From NCBI GenBank assembly GCA_022769565.1, contig JALEJQ010000030.1, positions 1-50,343 of the forward strand: DNA of 50,343 bases. The letters run 5' to 3'. Made by a program: the position numbers and the translations under genes. Origin of the DNA: Oscillospiraceae bacterium (GTDB lineage Bacteria; Bacillota; Clostridia; Oscillospirales; Ruminococcaceae). Below the pieces are notes generated by a model. That model had not been told where the DNA came from and ran no database searches. It was given only the letters and a program-made list of their open reading frames with translations. Shown here piece after piece: positions 16,689 to 25,923 of this stretch; position 1 is the first letter of the stretch; the number at the start of each line of letters is the position of its first letter.

Positions 16689-17987
16689 ATGGCAATATTA
16701 ATAACTTCTGTTATTAAAAACTCTCCGGCTTACCATGCCGGTATCAAATCGGGGGATATGCTTATTTCCCTTAACGGGCATATGATACACGACGTTCTTG
16801 ATTATATGTTTTATGCCGCTGAAATAAACGTGCGCATAGCTGCGGAGCGTGACGGAGCCGCCTTTTTTGCAGATGTTGAAAAGAGCGAGTACGACGATCT
16901 CGGTCTGGAATTTGAATCCTTCCTTATGGACAAGAAGCAAAGCTGTACAAACAAGTGTATTTTCTGCTTTATCGACCAGATGCCCCCGAATATGAGGGAA
17001 ACCCTGTATTTCAAGGACGACGACGCACGGCTTTCTTTTCTTCAGGGCAACTATGTAACCCTTACAAACCTTAATCAGAATGATATTGACCGCATAATAC
17101 AGATGCGGCTTAATATAAATATATCGGTCCACACCACAAATCCCGAACTGCGCTGTAAAATGATGAACAACAGATTCGCCGGAGAAAAGCTGGACTATTT
17201 AAAACAGTTTGCCAAAGCCGGAATTGCAATGAACTGTCAGATAGTTCTTTGCCCGGGCATAAATGACGGCAGGGAGCTGGAACGTACCCTTACCGACCTT
17301 GGAGATCTTATGCCTAATATACAGAGCATAGCCGTTGTTCCGGTTGGAATAACCAAATTCAGGGACGGATTATATCCTCTTGAAATGTTCAATAAGAAAA
17401 CAGCGTCTGCTGCCATTGATCTTATTGAGAGCTTTCAGAAAAAGTTTCTTGAAAAGTACGATACAAGGCTTGTTTTTCCTGCGGATGAATTTTATATCAC
17501 TGCTGAAAGACCTATCCCTGCAGGCGAATTTTACGAGGATTACTGCCAGTACGAAAACGGTGTGGGAATGCTGCGCTCTTTGGCAGATGAATTTGATTCG
17601 GCGCTGGAGCTTGCGGACGAGCCTTCGGAAAAACGTACAGTTTCTATTGCAACAGGTGCGGCGGCTTATAATTTTATTTCCGAACTGGTTGAAAAAGCTG
17701 AAAAAAAGTGGCATAATATAAAATGTAACGTGTATAAGATAACAAATTATTTTTTCGGAGAAACTATAACCGTTTCGGGACTTCTTACGGCAGGGGATAT
17801 TATAGAACAGCTTAAAGACAAGCCTCTCGGAGACGCACTTATCCTTACAACGTCAATGTTCAAGCGTGATACCGATATTTTTCTTGACGATCTGACTATT
17901 CCCGATGTTGAAAAGGCTCTCGGCGTAAAGGTTCTTGTAACGGATAATGACGGTTTTGAACTGCTTGATAAAATACTTGGTATATAA
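16689..17987 (+). CDS. DUF512 radical-SAM-like protein with PDZ domain
   Basis: A 432-aa protein of the DUF512 family. Residues about 1-60 form a PDZ-like domain (NSPAYHAGIKSGDMLISLNG). A radical-SAM-type cluster motif CxxxCxxC follows (Cys86, Cys90, Cys93 in CTNKCIFCFIDQ), then a TIM-barrel segment and the DUF512 C-terminal domain (KCNVYKITNYFFGETITVSG). The reaction is unknown. In clostridia the gene typically sits just before der, as here (29-base gap), which hints at a link to ribosome assembly or envelope genes but does not prove it. GGGAG precedes the ATG; an upstream in-frame start has no ribosome site. Confidence 0.9.
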   Translation: MAILITSVIKNSPAYHAGIKSGDMLISLNGHMIHDVLDYMFYAAEINVRIAAERDGAAFFADVEKSEYDDLGLEFESFLMDKKQSCTNKCIFCFIDQMPPNMRETLYFKDDDARLSFLQGNYVTLTNLNQNDIDRIIQMRLNINISVHTTNPELRCKMMNNRFAGEKLDYLKQFAKAGIAMNCQIVLCPGINDGRELERTLTDLGDLMPNIQSIAVVPVGITKFRDGLYPLEMFNKKTASAAIDLIESFQKKFLEKYDTRLVFPADEFYITAERPIPAGEFYEDYCQYENGVGMLRSLADEFDSALELADEPSEKRTVSIATGAAAYNFISELVEKAEKKWHNIKCNVYKITNYFFGETITVSGLLTAGDIIEQLKDKPLGDALILTTSMFKRDTDIFLDDLTIPDVEKALGVKVLVTDNDGFELLDKILGI

Positions 17988-18016
17988 CACTAAAAAAATG
18001 ATTGGAGATGATAACC

Positions 18017-19345
18017 ATGGCTTTGCCGGTCGTAGCGGTCGTCGGACGGCCTAATGTGGGAAAATCCACACTTTTTAATAAGCTCATAGGACAGCGTATG
18101 TCCATAGTTGAAGACACTCCGGGCGTTACCAGAGACAGAATCTACTCTAAATGTGAGTGGAGAAACCGTGAGTTTATGATAGTAGATACCGGCGGTATTG
18201 AACCTAACAGCACCGATGTTATCCTTTCGCAGATGAGAAGGCAGGCGGAGCTTGCAATTGAAAAAGCTGACGTTATCGTTTTTCTTACCGATATAAGAAC
18301 GGGCGTTACTGCCGATGATTACGATGTTGCAAGGCTTCTTCAGAAAAGCGGAAAGCCTATTGTTCTTTGCGTGAACAAGTGCGATTCCATAGGCGACCCT
18401 CCTGCTGATTTTTATGAATTTTACAACCTCGGGCTTGGAGACCCTATTGCTTTGTCCGCCGCTCACGGTCATGGCACGGGAGATATGCTTGATAAAATTT
18501 TTGAATACTTCCCCGATGAGGACGAGGGCGACTACGGCGAGGAATATATCAAGGTAGCCGTTATCGGCAAGCCTAACGTGGGAAAATCCTCCCTTATCAA
18601 CAGAGTATCGGGAGAGGAAAGAGCCATCGTTTCCGATATTGCAGGAACTACAAGAGATGCAACGGATACCGTTGTTGAAAACAAGTCGGGAAAATATGTG
18701 TTCATTGATACGGCAGGTATCAGAAAAAAGTCCAAGATACAGGAAAAGATCGAGCATTACAGCGTTCTCAGAGCCTATATGGCTGTTGATCGTGCAGATG
18801 TGTGCGTTATCGTCATTGACGCAGAGGTTGGCTTCACCGATCAGGATTCCAAGGTGGCAGGCTATGCCCATGAACAGGGAAAGGGCTGTATAGTTGCCGT
18901 TAACAAGTGGGATGCTATTGAAAAAGACACCAACACCATGGACGAATTCAGAAAGAAGCTGGAAAATGACTTCAGCTTTATGTCATACGTTCCCTTTGTG
19001 TTCATTTCGGCTAAGACAGGTCTCAGGATAGACAACCTTTTTGAGCTTATCAACAAGGTCAATATACAGAACAGCATGAGAATTTCCACGGGAATGCTCA
19101 ACGACATTCTTGCTTACGCCACAACAAGGGTACAGCCGCCCTCCGACAAGGGCAGACGGCTTAAGATCTACTATATGACCCAGCCGTCCACAAAACCGCC
19201 GACGTTTGTTGTGTTTGTAAACCGTGCGGATCTGTTCCATTTTTCCTATCAGCGTTATCTGGAAAATCAGATACGTCAGACCTTCGGACTTGAGGGAACT
19301 CCCATACGCTTCATTGTAAGAGAGCGCAACAGGGAAGATGATTAA
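18017..19345 (+). CDS. der: ribosome-assembly GTPase Der (EngA)
   Basis: A 442-aa double GTPase needed for 50S subunit maturation. G domain 1: GRPNVGKST (residues 10-18), DTGG, NKCD. G domain 2: GKPNVGKSS (near 184), DTAG, NKWD. The C-terminal KH-like domain ends in KIYYMTQPSTKPPTFVVFVN and a basic tail, as in the family. Start ATG 18017 is 9 bases after GGAG; ATG 18008 is an alternative but too close to that site. First of der-plsY-gpsA, with gaps of 21 and 22 bases, a conserved Firmicutes order. Confidence 0.97.
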   Translation: MALPVVAVVGRPNVGKSTLFNKLIGQRMSIVEDTPGVTRDRIYSKCEWRNREFMIVDTGGIEPNSTDVILSQMRRQAELAIEKADVIVFLTDIRTGVTADDYDVARLLQKSGKPIVLCVNKCDSIGDPPADFYEFYNLGLGDPIALSAAHGHGTGDMLDKIFEYFPDEDEGDYGEEYIKVAVIGKPNVGKSSLINRVSGEERAIVSDIAGTTRDATDTVVENKSGKYVFIDTAGIRKKSKIQEKIEHYSVLRAYMAVDRADVCVIVIDAEVGFTDQDSKVAGYAHEQGKGCIVAVNKWDAIEKDTNTMDEFRKKLENDFSFMSYVPFVFISAKTGLRIDNLFELINKVNIQNSMRISTGMLNDILAYATTRVQPPSDKGRRLKIYYMTQPSTKPPTFVVFVNRADLFHFSYQRYLENQIRQTFGLEGTPIRFIVRERNREDD

Positions 19346-19366
19346 TTTTATTCAGGGGTATGTTTT

Positions 19367-20065
19367 ATGCTTAAAGTTTGTATTTGTCTTGTTCTTACTA
19401 TGGTGATTTCTTACCTTCTGGGAAGCTGCAATTCCTCGATAATCGTGGTAAGATGTCTTAAACATGAGGATATAAGAGAGCACGGAAGCAAAAACGCAGG
19501 TCTGACAAACACCCTGCGCTGCTACGGCAAGGTGCCTGCGCTGCTAACTCTTATAGGTGACCTTGCCAAGGGCATAGTTGCCGTTATACTGAGCCTGCTT
19601 GTGTTCAAATTAATTATAGGGGTTGACTGCTTCACCGCACCGCCCGAATGGTTTCCTGCTGTACTTGATGAGCAGTCTATTGGCTACATATCGGGATTTT
19701 TCGCAATACTCGGTCATATTTTCCCCGTTTATTACGGATTTAAGGGCGGAAAGGGAATACTTGTGTCAAGCTCTATTCTTATCGTTGTTGATCCGCTTAC
19801 ATTTGTGATAATAATCCCGTTTTTTGCATTAATGGTGTTTATTACAAGATATGTTTCCGTTTCCTCAATTTCGGCAGCGGTGCTTTATCCTTTCCTTACC
19901 TTTGTTCTGCACTATTTTGTTGAAAATGAACCTCTGCCAACCTGTATAACTCATGTAATTTTAGTTGCCTGCACAAGTGTGCTGCTGATCTATATGCATA
20001 AGGCGAATATCAAACGCCTTAAGGAAGGAACCGAAAATAAATTCAGCTTCGGAAAGAAAAAATGA
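19367..20065 (+). CDS. plsY: acyl-phosphate:glycerol-3-phosphate acyltransferase
   Basis: An integral membrane enzyme that makes lysophosphatidic acid from acyl-phosphate and glycerol-3-phosphate, the first acylation in phospholipid synthesis. The 232-aa protein has about five to six hydrophobic segments. PlsY motifs are visible: SKNAGLTNTLR (motif 1, usually GSGNxGxTN), GHIFPVYYGFKGGKG (motif 2) and a shorter third region near YVSVSSI. The wording SKNAGLTNTLR rather than GSGNIGATN is a mild variant. GpsA, which makes its substrate, is encoded next. Confidence 0.93.
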   Translation: MLKVCICLVLTMVISYLLGSCNSSIIVVRCLKHEDIREHGSKNAGLTNTLRCYGKVPALLTLIGDLAKGIVAVILSLLVFKLIIGVDCFTAPPEWFPAVLDEQSIGYISGFFAILGHIFPVYYGFKGGKGILVSSSILIVVDPLTFVIIIPFFALMVFITRYVSVSSISAAVLYPFLTFVLHYFVENEPLPTCITHVILVACTSVLLIYMHKANIKRLKEGTENKFSFGKKK

Positions 20066-20087
20066 CGTAATTGTCAGGAGGTTTTTT

Positions 20088-21095
20088 ATGGCAAAATTTA
20101 CTATCCTCGGAATGGGCGGATTCGGACTTGCCCTTGCGGTAATGCTTAATAATTTCAATCACGAAGTAACGGTCTGGTCGGATTTTGAAAGCGAGATCGA
20201 AACTATCAGAAAGGACGGGGAAAACAAGCAGAAGCTCCCCGGAGTAAAGATAAGCTCATCTATTACCCTTACAAATGATATTTCCGCCGTAAAGGACTGC
20301 GATATTGTTATTTTCGGCGTTCCTACACGTTTTGTAAGGACTGTGGCTAAGAAAGCTGCACCCTATGTTTCGGAAAACACAGTTATTGTCAACACAAGCA
20401 AGGGTCTTGAGGACGGCACATTCAAGAGAATGAGCGAAGTGCTTAAAGAAGAACTGCCGAATTCTCCCGTTGCTGTCCTTACGGGACCTTCTCACGCAGA
20501 AGAGGTTGCCATCGGTATGCCTACAACGGTAACGGTAGCTTCCGAAGATGTTAAAAATGCCGACTATATCCAGAGCGTTATGTCCAACAGCCTGTTCAGG
20601 ATCTATATCAGCGAAGATATTATAGGCTGTGAATTGGGCGGTTCTCTGAAAAATGTTATTGCTCTTTGTGCAGGCGTGTGTGACGGAATGGGCTGCGGCG
20701 ACAATACAAAGGCTGCGCTTATGACAAGAGGACTTACGGAAATTGCAAGACTTGGCGTTGCTATGGGCGCAAATTCCGAGACCTTTGCAGGGCTAACGGG
20801 AATAGGCGATCTTATCGTTACCTGCACAAGTATGCACAGCAGAAACAGGCGTGCCGGAATCCTTATCGGTCAGAACGTTTCCCCAGATGAAGCGGTCAGG
20901 CGCATAGGCACCGTTGAGGGCTACGACTGCACCAAGGTTGCTTACGAACTGGCACAGAAAATGGGCGTTGATATGCCTATAACCGAGCAGTGCTACAAGG
21001 TCTTATATAACGGCGTAAATCCCAGAACTGCACTTAGCAATCTTATGGAGCGCCCGAAACGTCATGAAACAGAAACAGTCTGGGTGAACAAATGA
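20088..21095 (+). CDS. gpsA: NAD(P)-dependent glycerol-3-phosphate dehydrogenase
   Basis: Reduces dihydroxyacetone phosphate to sn-glycerol-3-phosphate for phospholipid synthesis; a cytosolic enzyme of 335 aa. Rossmann fold glycine motif LGMGGFGLALAVML at the N-terminus, the VNTSKGLEDGTFKRMSEVL region, GPSHAEEVAIGMPTTVTVA, the catalytic Lys in ELGGSLKNVIALCAGVCDGMG and the substrate loop TCTSMHSRNRRAG are all present. CAGGAGG precedes the ATG. Supplies PlsY. A strong terminator follows, separating it from the sporulation operon. Confidence 0.97.
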   Translation: MAKFTILGMGGFGLALAVMLNNFNHEVTVWSDFESEIETIRKDGENKQKLPGVKISSSITLTNDISAVKDCDIVIFGVPTRFVRTVAKKAAPYVSENTVIVNTSKGLEDGTFKRMSEVLKEELPNSPVAVLTGPSHAEEVAIGMPTTVTVASEDVKNADYIQSVMSNSLFRIYISEDIIGCELGGSLKNVIALCAGVCDGMGCGDNTKAALMTRGLTEIARLGVAMGANSETFAGLTGIGDLIVTCTSMHSRNRRAGILIGQNVSPDEAVRRIGTVEGYDCTKVAYELAQKMGVDMPITEQCYKVLYNGVNPRTALSNLMERPKRHETETVWVNK

Positions 21096-21117
21096 TCGAA
21101 AAAATAGTATTGCATAT

Positions 21118-21152
21118 ACTTCCGAAGGTCGGTGACTTTCGGAAGTTTTTTT
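21118..21152 (+). terminator. terminator of der-plsY-gpsA
   Basis: A 13-bp stem ACTTCCGAAGGTC (21118-21130) / GACTTTCGGAAGT (21134-21146) with a 3-base loop and one G-T pair, followed by seven T residues. It isolates spoIIIAA from housekeeping transcription. Confidence 0.9.
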
Positions 21153-21214
21153 GTTCTATACTTGTCCCTTGCGGCATAATATTTATCAGTAAAAGAAAGG
21201 TACGGATTTTTAAA

Positions 21215-22162
21215 ATGGACAAGAAGCTGCTTTCATATTTTAATCCAAAGCTGAAAAAAGTGCTGTCAGGCGTGGACGGATATATAACCGAAATAAGGCT
21301 GAGAAAGGGCAGACCTGTTGTTCTATACAGGAACGGGGTTCTGACTTATATTGATAAGGACGGAAGACCCTTGCGTTATCCCGATGATAACTGCATAAAA
21401 GCATCGGAAGCTGACATTGCGGAGGTTTTTGATTCGGTATGCAGATATTCCATACACAGCTTTCAGGAAAACATTTGCAGCGGATTTATTACCCTTGACG
21501 GCGGACACAGAGTAGGCATATGCGGAACCGCCGTAATGAGAAACGGGAAAATTATCAACGTTAAGGAAATAAGCGGACTTAATTTCAGAGCGGCGCACGA
21601 GGTAAAGGGCTGTGCGGACGAGCTTTATAACAGGATATTTTCGGGAGGCTTGCATAACGTGCTTATCGCAGGCGCTCCTGCAAGCGGAAAGACTACTTTG
21701 CTCAGGGACTTGAGCCGCAAACTGGGAGCGGTGTATAAAACTGCAGTCATTGACGAACGAAGCGAGATAGCGGCGGTATATAACGGCTTTCCACAGAATG
21801 ATGTTGGCATAAATACAGATGTTTTCAACGAGTACAGCAAAAAAGACGGCATAGAAACTGCGGTGCGTGTAATGTCGCCCGATATAATAATATGCGATGA
21901 AGCAGGAAATCCAGAGGACACAGCGGCTTTCGGCTACGCTATGACCTGCGGCGTTAAGATCTGCGCTTCAATACACGCACAGAGCATAGAAGATATAAAA
22001 ACAAAGCTGGAGTTTTACGATAAATTTGATTATATAGTATTTCTGGACGGCACTCCCGGAAAAATAGCACGGATGATCAGGACGGATGAATATGATAAAG
22101 ACGATATGTATAATTTCTCTGATAGCAGTTTCGGCAATGACAGGAAATTATTTTGCGGCTGA
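21215..22162 (+). CDS. spoIIIAA: stage III sporulation ATPase SpoIIIAA
   Basis: A 315-aa secretion-type ATPase of the SpoIIIA-SpoIIQ channel, made in the mother cell and acting at the inner face of the outer forespore membrane. Walker A is GAPASGKTT (residues 153-161), followed by LLRDLSRKLG. Walker B is IIICDEAGNPED (commonly DEIG). IHSFQENICSGFITLDGGHRVGICG is the family N-terminal signature. The start ATG 21215 has AAAGG about 14 bases upstream, longer than usual. CATAATAT at 21175-21182 resembles a SigmaE -10 (6 of 8), but the -35 is poor. First gene of spoIIIAA-AH; it overlaps spoIIIAB by 71 bases. Confidence 0.92.
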   Translation: MDKKLLSYFNPKLKKVLSGVDGYITEIRLRKGRPVVLYRNGVLTYIDKDGRPLRYPDDNCIKASEADIAEVFDSVCRYSIHSFQENICSGFITLDGGHRVGICGTAVMRNGKIINVKEISGLNFRAAHEVKGCADELYNRIFSGGLHNVLIAGAPASGKTTLLRDLSRKLGAVYKTAVIDERSEIAAVYNGFPQNDVGINTDVFNEYSKKDGIETAVRVMSPDIIICDEAGNPEDTAAFGYAMTCGVKICASIHAQSIEDIKTKLEFYDKFDYIVFLDGTPGKIARMIRTDEYDKDDMYNFSDSSFGNDRKLFCG

Positions 22163-22604
22163 ACTGAAAAAAAGAGTTGAGATACTTAAAGAAGTAAGGC
22201 TCATGCTTGCACAGATAAAATTAATGGTGGAATACAACTCCGCTACGGTCTATGAAATTGCGGAAACCCTATGCAAAGACAGCAGATTAAGCTCGCTGAA
22301 ATTTCTTCAAGCCCTTTCCGTCAGCATAGAAAAGGTTGAAGAGGTTTTTTCGGAGCAATGGGAAAATGCCGTAAACAGCTTCCGCTGCGCTTCTCTAAAA
22401 AAAGAGGACGTAAGGCTTATAGCTTCTATAGGCTGTCAGCTTGGAAAAAGCGGTGTTGAAGGGCAGATGAGCAGTATCAAGATGAATGAAAAGGAGCTTG
22501 AAGCGCTTATATCGGACGCCGAAGGGGAGCTTGTGCGGAAGGGAAAGCTGTACCGCTCTCTTGGTGTGCTGTCAGGGGCGTTTGCGGCGGTTATTCTGGT
22601 TTAA
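22092..22604 (+). CDS. spoIIIAB: stage III sporulation protein AB
   Basis: A 170-aa membrane protein that resembles GspF-type platform proteins in the SpoIIIA machine. Hydrophobic segments lie at both ends (IKTICIISLIAVSAMTG and GVLSGAFAAVILV), with a helical charged middle (LKKRVEILKEVRLMLAQIK). Start ATG 22092 is preferred over ATG 22086, since AGGA at 22079-22082 gives 9 bases of spacing to the former. The start lies inside spoIIIAA. Confidence 0.9.
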   Translation: MIKTICIISLIAVSAMTGNYFAAELKKRVEILKEVRLMLAQIKLMVEYNSATVYEIAETLCKDSRLSSLKFLQALSVSIEKVEEVFSEQWENAVNSFRCASLKKEDVRLIASIGCQLGKSGVEGQMSSIKMNEKELEALISDAEGELVRKGKLYRSLGVLSGAFAAVILV

Positions 22605-22622
22605 AGCAAAGGAGGAAAAAAT

Positions 22623-22817
22623 GTGGATCTTGATCTGATATTTAAGATAGCCGGGGTGGGGATAATTGTATCTGTTCTCAATATGGTGCTGAAAAAATCC
22701 GACCGTGACGAGTACGGTATAATCGTAACGATAGCAGGTCTGATAGTTGTTCTTATGGTGATAATCAACGAGATAGCGGAGCTTTTTGATACGGTAAAAA
22801 GCGTTTTTGGGTTTTAG
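22623..22817 (+). CDS. spoIIIAC: stage III sporulation protein AC
   Basis: A 64-aa protein with two transmembrane helices (IFKIAGVGIIVSVLNMVL and YGIIVTIAGLIVVLMVII) joined by KKSDRDEYG, the conserved SpoIIIAC loop. It starts with GTG at 22623, 7 bases after GGAGG; the ATG two bases upstream is out of frame and stops at once. Located between AB and AD as in all spore formers. Confidence 0.92.
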   Translation: MDLDLIFKIAGVGIIVSVLNMVLKKSDRDEYGIIVTIAGLIVVLMVIINEIAELFDTVKSVFGF

Positions 22818-22819
22818 TT

Positions 22820-23209
22820 ATGGAGATAGTTAAAATTGCTGCCATATGTATAGTTGCAGCGGTGCTGTGCAGGCTTTTTGACAGCGGCAGCAAGGAATAT
22901 TCGCTGTACATAAAAGTTGCCGCCGCCTCCGTTGTGCTTGCATTCGTTTTTATTTATATTTCTCCCGTAATAGAGAGCATAACAGGCATTTTCGGCAGAA
23001 CAGGCGCAGACGGAGAGTACCTTGAGATACTTTTCAAGTCGGCAGGGATATGCTATATTTCCCAGTTTGCCCATGATATATGCAAGGACAGCGGAGAAAA
23101 CCTCCTTGCCGCACAGGCGGAACTGGCAGGGAAAGCGGCGCTTATAGTTATTGCTCTGCCGCTTTTTGAAGAAGTTACGGAAATTGTAGTTTCATTGGCA
23201 GGATATTGA
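22820..23209 (+). CDS. spoIIIAD: stage III sporulation protein AD
   Basis: A 129-aa membrane protein with about three to four hydrophobic segments (VKIAAICIVAAVLCRLF, VAAASVVLAFVFIYISPVI, LIVIALPLFEEVTEIVVSL). SpoIIIAC and AD are homologous channel components. The start follows the AC stop by 2 bases and the gene ends one base before spoIIIAE, so translation is coupled. Confidence 0.9.
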   Translation: MEIVKIAAICIVAAVLCRLFDSGSKEYSLYIKVAAASVVLAFVFIYISPVIESITGIFGRTGADGEYLEILFKSAGICYISQFAHDICKDSGENLLAAQAELAGKAALIVIALPLFEEVTEIVVSLAGY

Positions 23210-23210
23210 T

Positions 23211-24353
23211 ATGAAAAGAATAAAAAGATGTGTTTTAGCGGTAATAACGGCGCTTATATGCTGTATATCGGCATCTGCGGCAGTTTATGCTGAGGAGATC
23301 TCCGTTGCGGACGAGCTTGACATAGACGTTGGGAGCATAAGTGAAGAACTGCCTTCCGATGTGAGCGAAATATTGGATGAAAAGGGAATTTCGGCGGATA
23401 ATACCGAAAGCATAACGTCAGTCACTCCGAATGATGTGTTCGGTTATATGATCGGGCAGTTTAAAGCAAAGGTGGCATATCCGCTAAAAATTTTTATAAC
23501 CCTTATGTGCATTATTATTTTGAACGCTCTTGCGGAGGGAATGAACTGCGGCGTTTCAAACAAGCAGCTTGAAAAAATTTACGGTATGGTCTGCGTTCTT
23601 GTTTCGGTGGGGATAATTTCCGGACCTGTGACAGATTGTATAGATTCTGTTTCCGAAGCACTTTACTCGGGCGGAAATTTTATGATCTCCTACATACCTG
23701 TTTTTGCAGGAATAACGGCTTCTTCCGGCTGTATAACCTCCGCTGCGGCTTACAGCACCATACTTCTTGCCGCAGCAGAGGCGGCGGTGCAGATCGCATC
23801 AAACTATGTTATGCCTATTCTGTCCTTGTGTATGGCGCTTGGAGTTATCGAAGCGGTGAATCCCTCCTTTAACCTTACGCATATAACCTTTTCTGTAACA
23901 AAGGTCATAAATTTCGTGCTGGGATTTATTATGACTATATTTATCGGGCTGCTTTCCATACAGAACATAATAGGAACCTCGGCTGATACCTTGGGTGTAA
24001 AGGCTGCAAAGTTCCTTGCATCGAACTGTATTCCCGTGGTAGGCGGAGCGGTTGCCGACGCTTATACCACCATAAAATCAAGCCTTGGCATACTGCGAGG
24101 GGGAGTGGGTTTTATAGGGATAGCCGCAATATTTCTTACGGTAGTTCCGCCCCTTGCGGAGATAATGCTTATGAAGCTGGCTTTCGGTGCAGCGGAAATG
24201 TTCGGTGAAATATTTGAGCTTAAGGGCATAAAAATTCTGATGAAAAACGCTTCGTCCGTATTATCGGTACTGTTGAGCCTGACGGTATGCTTTTCAATGA
24301 TGCTTATAATATCCACAGCGATAATGCTGATGACGGGACTTGACGTATCATAA
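23211..24353 (+). CDS. spoIIIAE: stage III sporulation protein AE
   Basis: A 380-aa multi-spanning membrane protein of the SpoIIIA complex. An N-terminal signal-like segment (VLAVITALICCISASAAVYA) precedes an acidic extracellular stretch (about residues 28-75), then roughly seven hydrophobic helices. The segment NCIPVVGGAVADAYTTIKSSLGILRGGVG is highly typical of SpoIIIAE. Length is normal. Confidence 0.92.
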   Translation: MKRIKRCVLAVITALICCISASAAVYAEEISVADELDIDVGSISEELPSDVSEILDEKGISADNTESITSVTPNDVFGYMIGQFKAKVAYPLKIFITLMCIIILNALAEGMNCGVSNKQLEKIYGMVCVLVSVGIISGPVTDCIDSVSEALYSGGNFMISYIPVFAGITASSGCITSAAAYSTILLAAAEAAVQIASNYVMPILSLCMALGVIEAVNPSFNLTHITFSVTKVINFVLGFIMTIFIGLLSIQNIIGTSADTLGVKAAKFLASNCIPVVGGAVADAYTTIKSSLGILRGGVGFIGIAAIFLTVVPPLAEIMLMKLAFGAAEMFGEIFELKGIKILMKNASSVLSVLLSLTVCFSMMLIISTAIMLMTGLDVS

Positions 24354-24367
24354 AAGGAGATGAAAAA

Positions 24368-24856
24368 ATGTCCTCTTTCAGGCTTGTTATACTTACCGCA
24401 GGTTTTATTTCGGTAGTAATGTCTATGTTTGAAGCGGTCTATCCATCTGAAAAGCACAGCAACCAGATAAAGCTGATTTTTTCGCTTATATTCATACTTT
24501 GTGCAATATCTCCCATAGTCAAAGGCGATGCGGATTTTTCGGAAATAGCAGATGTGATAAAGGACACCTCACAAAGCCTTGAACTCAGCGATGAAAAAAC
24601 TATGGAGTGCTTCAAAAATTCCGTGGAAAGAAATATAAGCAGCAGAATAAAGCAGTACCTTTGCGAAAATGAAATAGTATGTTCCGAAATTAAGACAAGT
24701 ATAAATATTTCCGGCTCCGGAAGCATATCTATTAATGAGATCAAAATAGCTGCGGACAACACAGCTCAGGAGGGTGAGATAATTGCTTTAGTGAAAGAAT
24801 ATACGGGAGAGGATATACCTGTAAAAGTTAAGGAGCGCACAGAATATGACGGTTAA
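24368..24856 (+). CDS. spoIIIAF: stage III sporulation protein AF
   Basis: A 162-aa protein with two N-terminal transmembrane helices (VILTAGFISVVMSMFEAVYP and IKLIFSLIFILCAISPIV) and a soluble C-terminal ring-building-motif-like domain facing the intermembrane space. AAAGGAGATG lies before the ATG. Its end overlaps spoIIIAG by 11 bases. Confidence 0.88.
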   Translation: MSSFRLVILTAGFISVVMSMFEAVYPSEKHSNQIKLIFSLIFILCAISPIVKGDADFSEIADVIKDTSQSLELSDEKTMECFKNSVERNISSRIKQYLCENEIVCSEIKTSINISGSGSISINEIKIAADNTAQEGEIIALVKEYTGEDIPVKVKERTEYDG

Positions 24857-25367
24857 GGATATTATGGATAAGTTAAAGAAGTTCAAAGACGATCCGGTTT
24901 TTCCGAAGGTACTCATTGCTGTAGGTATCGTGCTTATGCTTATAATTCTGCTGTCCGATTTTTCGGGAAAGGACGATAAGGACAAATCTGCTTCCGATGT
25001 AAATTCCGATTTCCTTACAGCGGATACTTATACCCTCAATATGGAAGAAAAGCTAAGAGAAATTCTTATATCCATAGAGGGTGTGGGCAAGGCGGAAGTG
25101 CTTGTGAATGTTTCTTCAACGGAAGAGTACGTTTATGCCGAGGAGTACAGACAGGGAACAAATCAGACAGAAAGCAGCATTGTGGTCATAGATAAGGGCT
25201 CCGCAAAAAGCGCTTTGGTAAAAAAGGTAAACAATCCCGGAGTAAGCGGCATTGTTATCGTATGCGAAGGAGGCGATGATCCGAAAATTTGCGAAAAGGT
25301 ATATAAAGCTGTTTCAACGGCGCTTAACATTCCCACAAACCGCATCTACGTTGCGGAAATGAAATAG
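24846..25367 (+). CDS. spoIIIAG: stage III sporulation protein AG
   Basis: A 173-aa protein with one transmembrane helix (VLIAVGIVLMLIILLSDF, about residues 23-40) and an extracellular ring-building domain (EEKLREILISIEGVGKAEVLVNV, then VVIDKGSAKSALVKKVNNPGV). SpoIIIAG forms the large ring spanning the space between mother cell and forespore in Bacillus. Translationally coupled to spoIIIAF. Confidence 0.9.
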   Translation: MTVKDIMDKLKKFKDDPVFPKVLIAVGIVLMLIILLSDFSGKDDKDKSASDVNSDFLTADTYTLNMEEKLREILISIEGVGKAEVLVNVSSTEEYVYAEEYRQGTNQTESSIVVIDKGSAKSALVKKVNNPGVSGIVIVCEGGDDPKICEKVYKAVSTALNIPTNRIYVAEMK

Positions 25368-25380
25368 GAGGAAATTTTAC

Positions 25381-25923
25381 ATGAAAAGGTTAAATCTCAT
25401 AATAGGAAAAAAACATATAATTCTGGCTTGCCTGACACTTATTCTCGGAATTGCGGTATATATGAACTACGTTCTTTCTTCCCCCGATAAGGACATTGCC
25501 GCAGAGGACGTAATGGCTGACACCGCTGAGGCTGCAAATTACGGCGACGCAGCTTTTGTAAGTACAGACGGGGAAAACGATTATTTCGCACAGGTAAGGC
25601 TTACCCGTATGACAAGCAGGGACGAGGCTGTGGAAACTCTTTCCGCTATCATCAACGGCGGCGACCTTTCCGATGAGGAAACTGCGACCTACACCAATGA
25701 AGCCGTTACTCTTTCCAAGCTGTCCGAAAGCGAAAGCAAGATAGAAAATCTGATAAAAGCTCAGGGCTTCAGCGACTGCGTTGTATATCTTAACGGCAGC
25801 ACAGCCAACATTGTTGTCAAGTCAGACGGCCTTGCAGCAGAGCAGGCAGCCCAAATTAAAGACATTTTGTTAACAGAAGTTACAATTCCGGCAGAAAATA
25901 TTAGAATTTTTGAGGTTAAGTAG
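25381..25923 (+). CDS. spoIIIAH: stage III sporulation protein AH
   Basis: A 180-aa YscJ/FliF-like protein: one transmembrane helix (HIILACLTLILGIAVYMNYVL, about 12-32), a low-complexity acidic linker, and a C-terminal ring-building domain (DEAVETLSAIING, then ESESKIENLIKAQGFSDCVVYLNG). In Bacillus it pairs with forespore SpoIIQ. GGAGG precedes the ATG. Last gene of the operon; the asp23 promoter begins at its stop codon. Confidence 0.9.
   Translation: MKRLNLIIGKKHIILACLTLILGIAVYMNYVLSSPDKDIAAEDVMADTAEAANYGDAAFVSTDGENDYFAQVRLTRMTSRDEAVETLSAIINGGDLSDEETATYTNEAVTLSKLSESESKIENLIKAQGFSDCVVYLNGSTANIVVKSDGLAAEQAAQIKDILLTEVTIPAENIRIFEVK

Noticed and set aside
17990-18871. 293-codon frame opposite der
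   Set aside because: Antisense to the conserved GTPase domains, without ribosome site or motif.
21175-21182. SigmaE promoter of spoIIIAA
   Set aside because: CATAATAT resembles the -10 (6 of 8), but no acceptable -35 is found at the right distance. Kept only as a remark.
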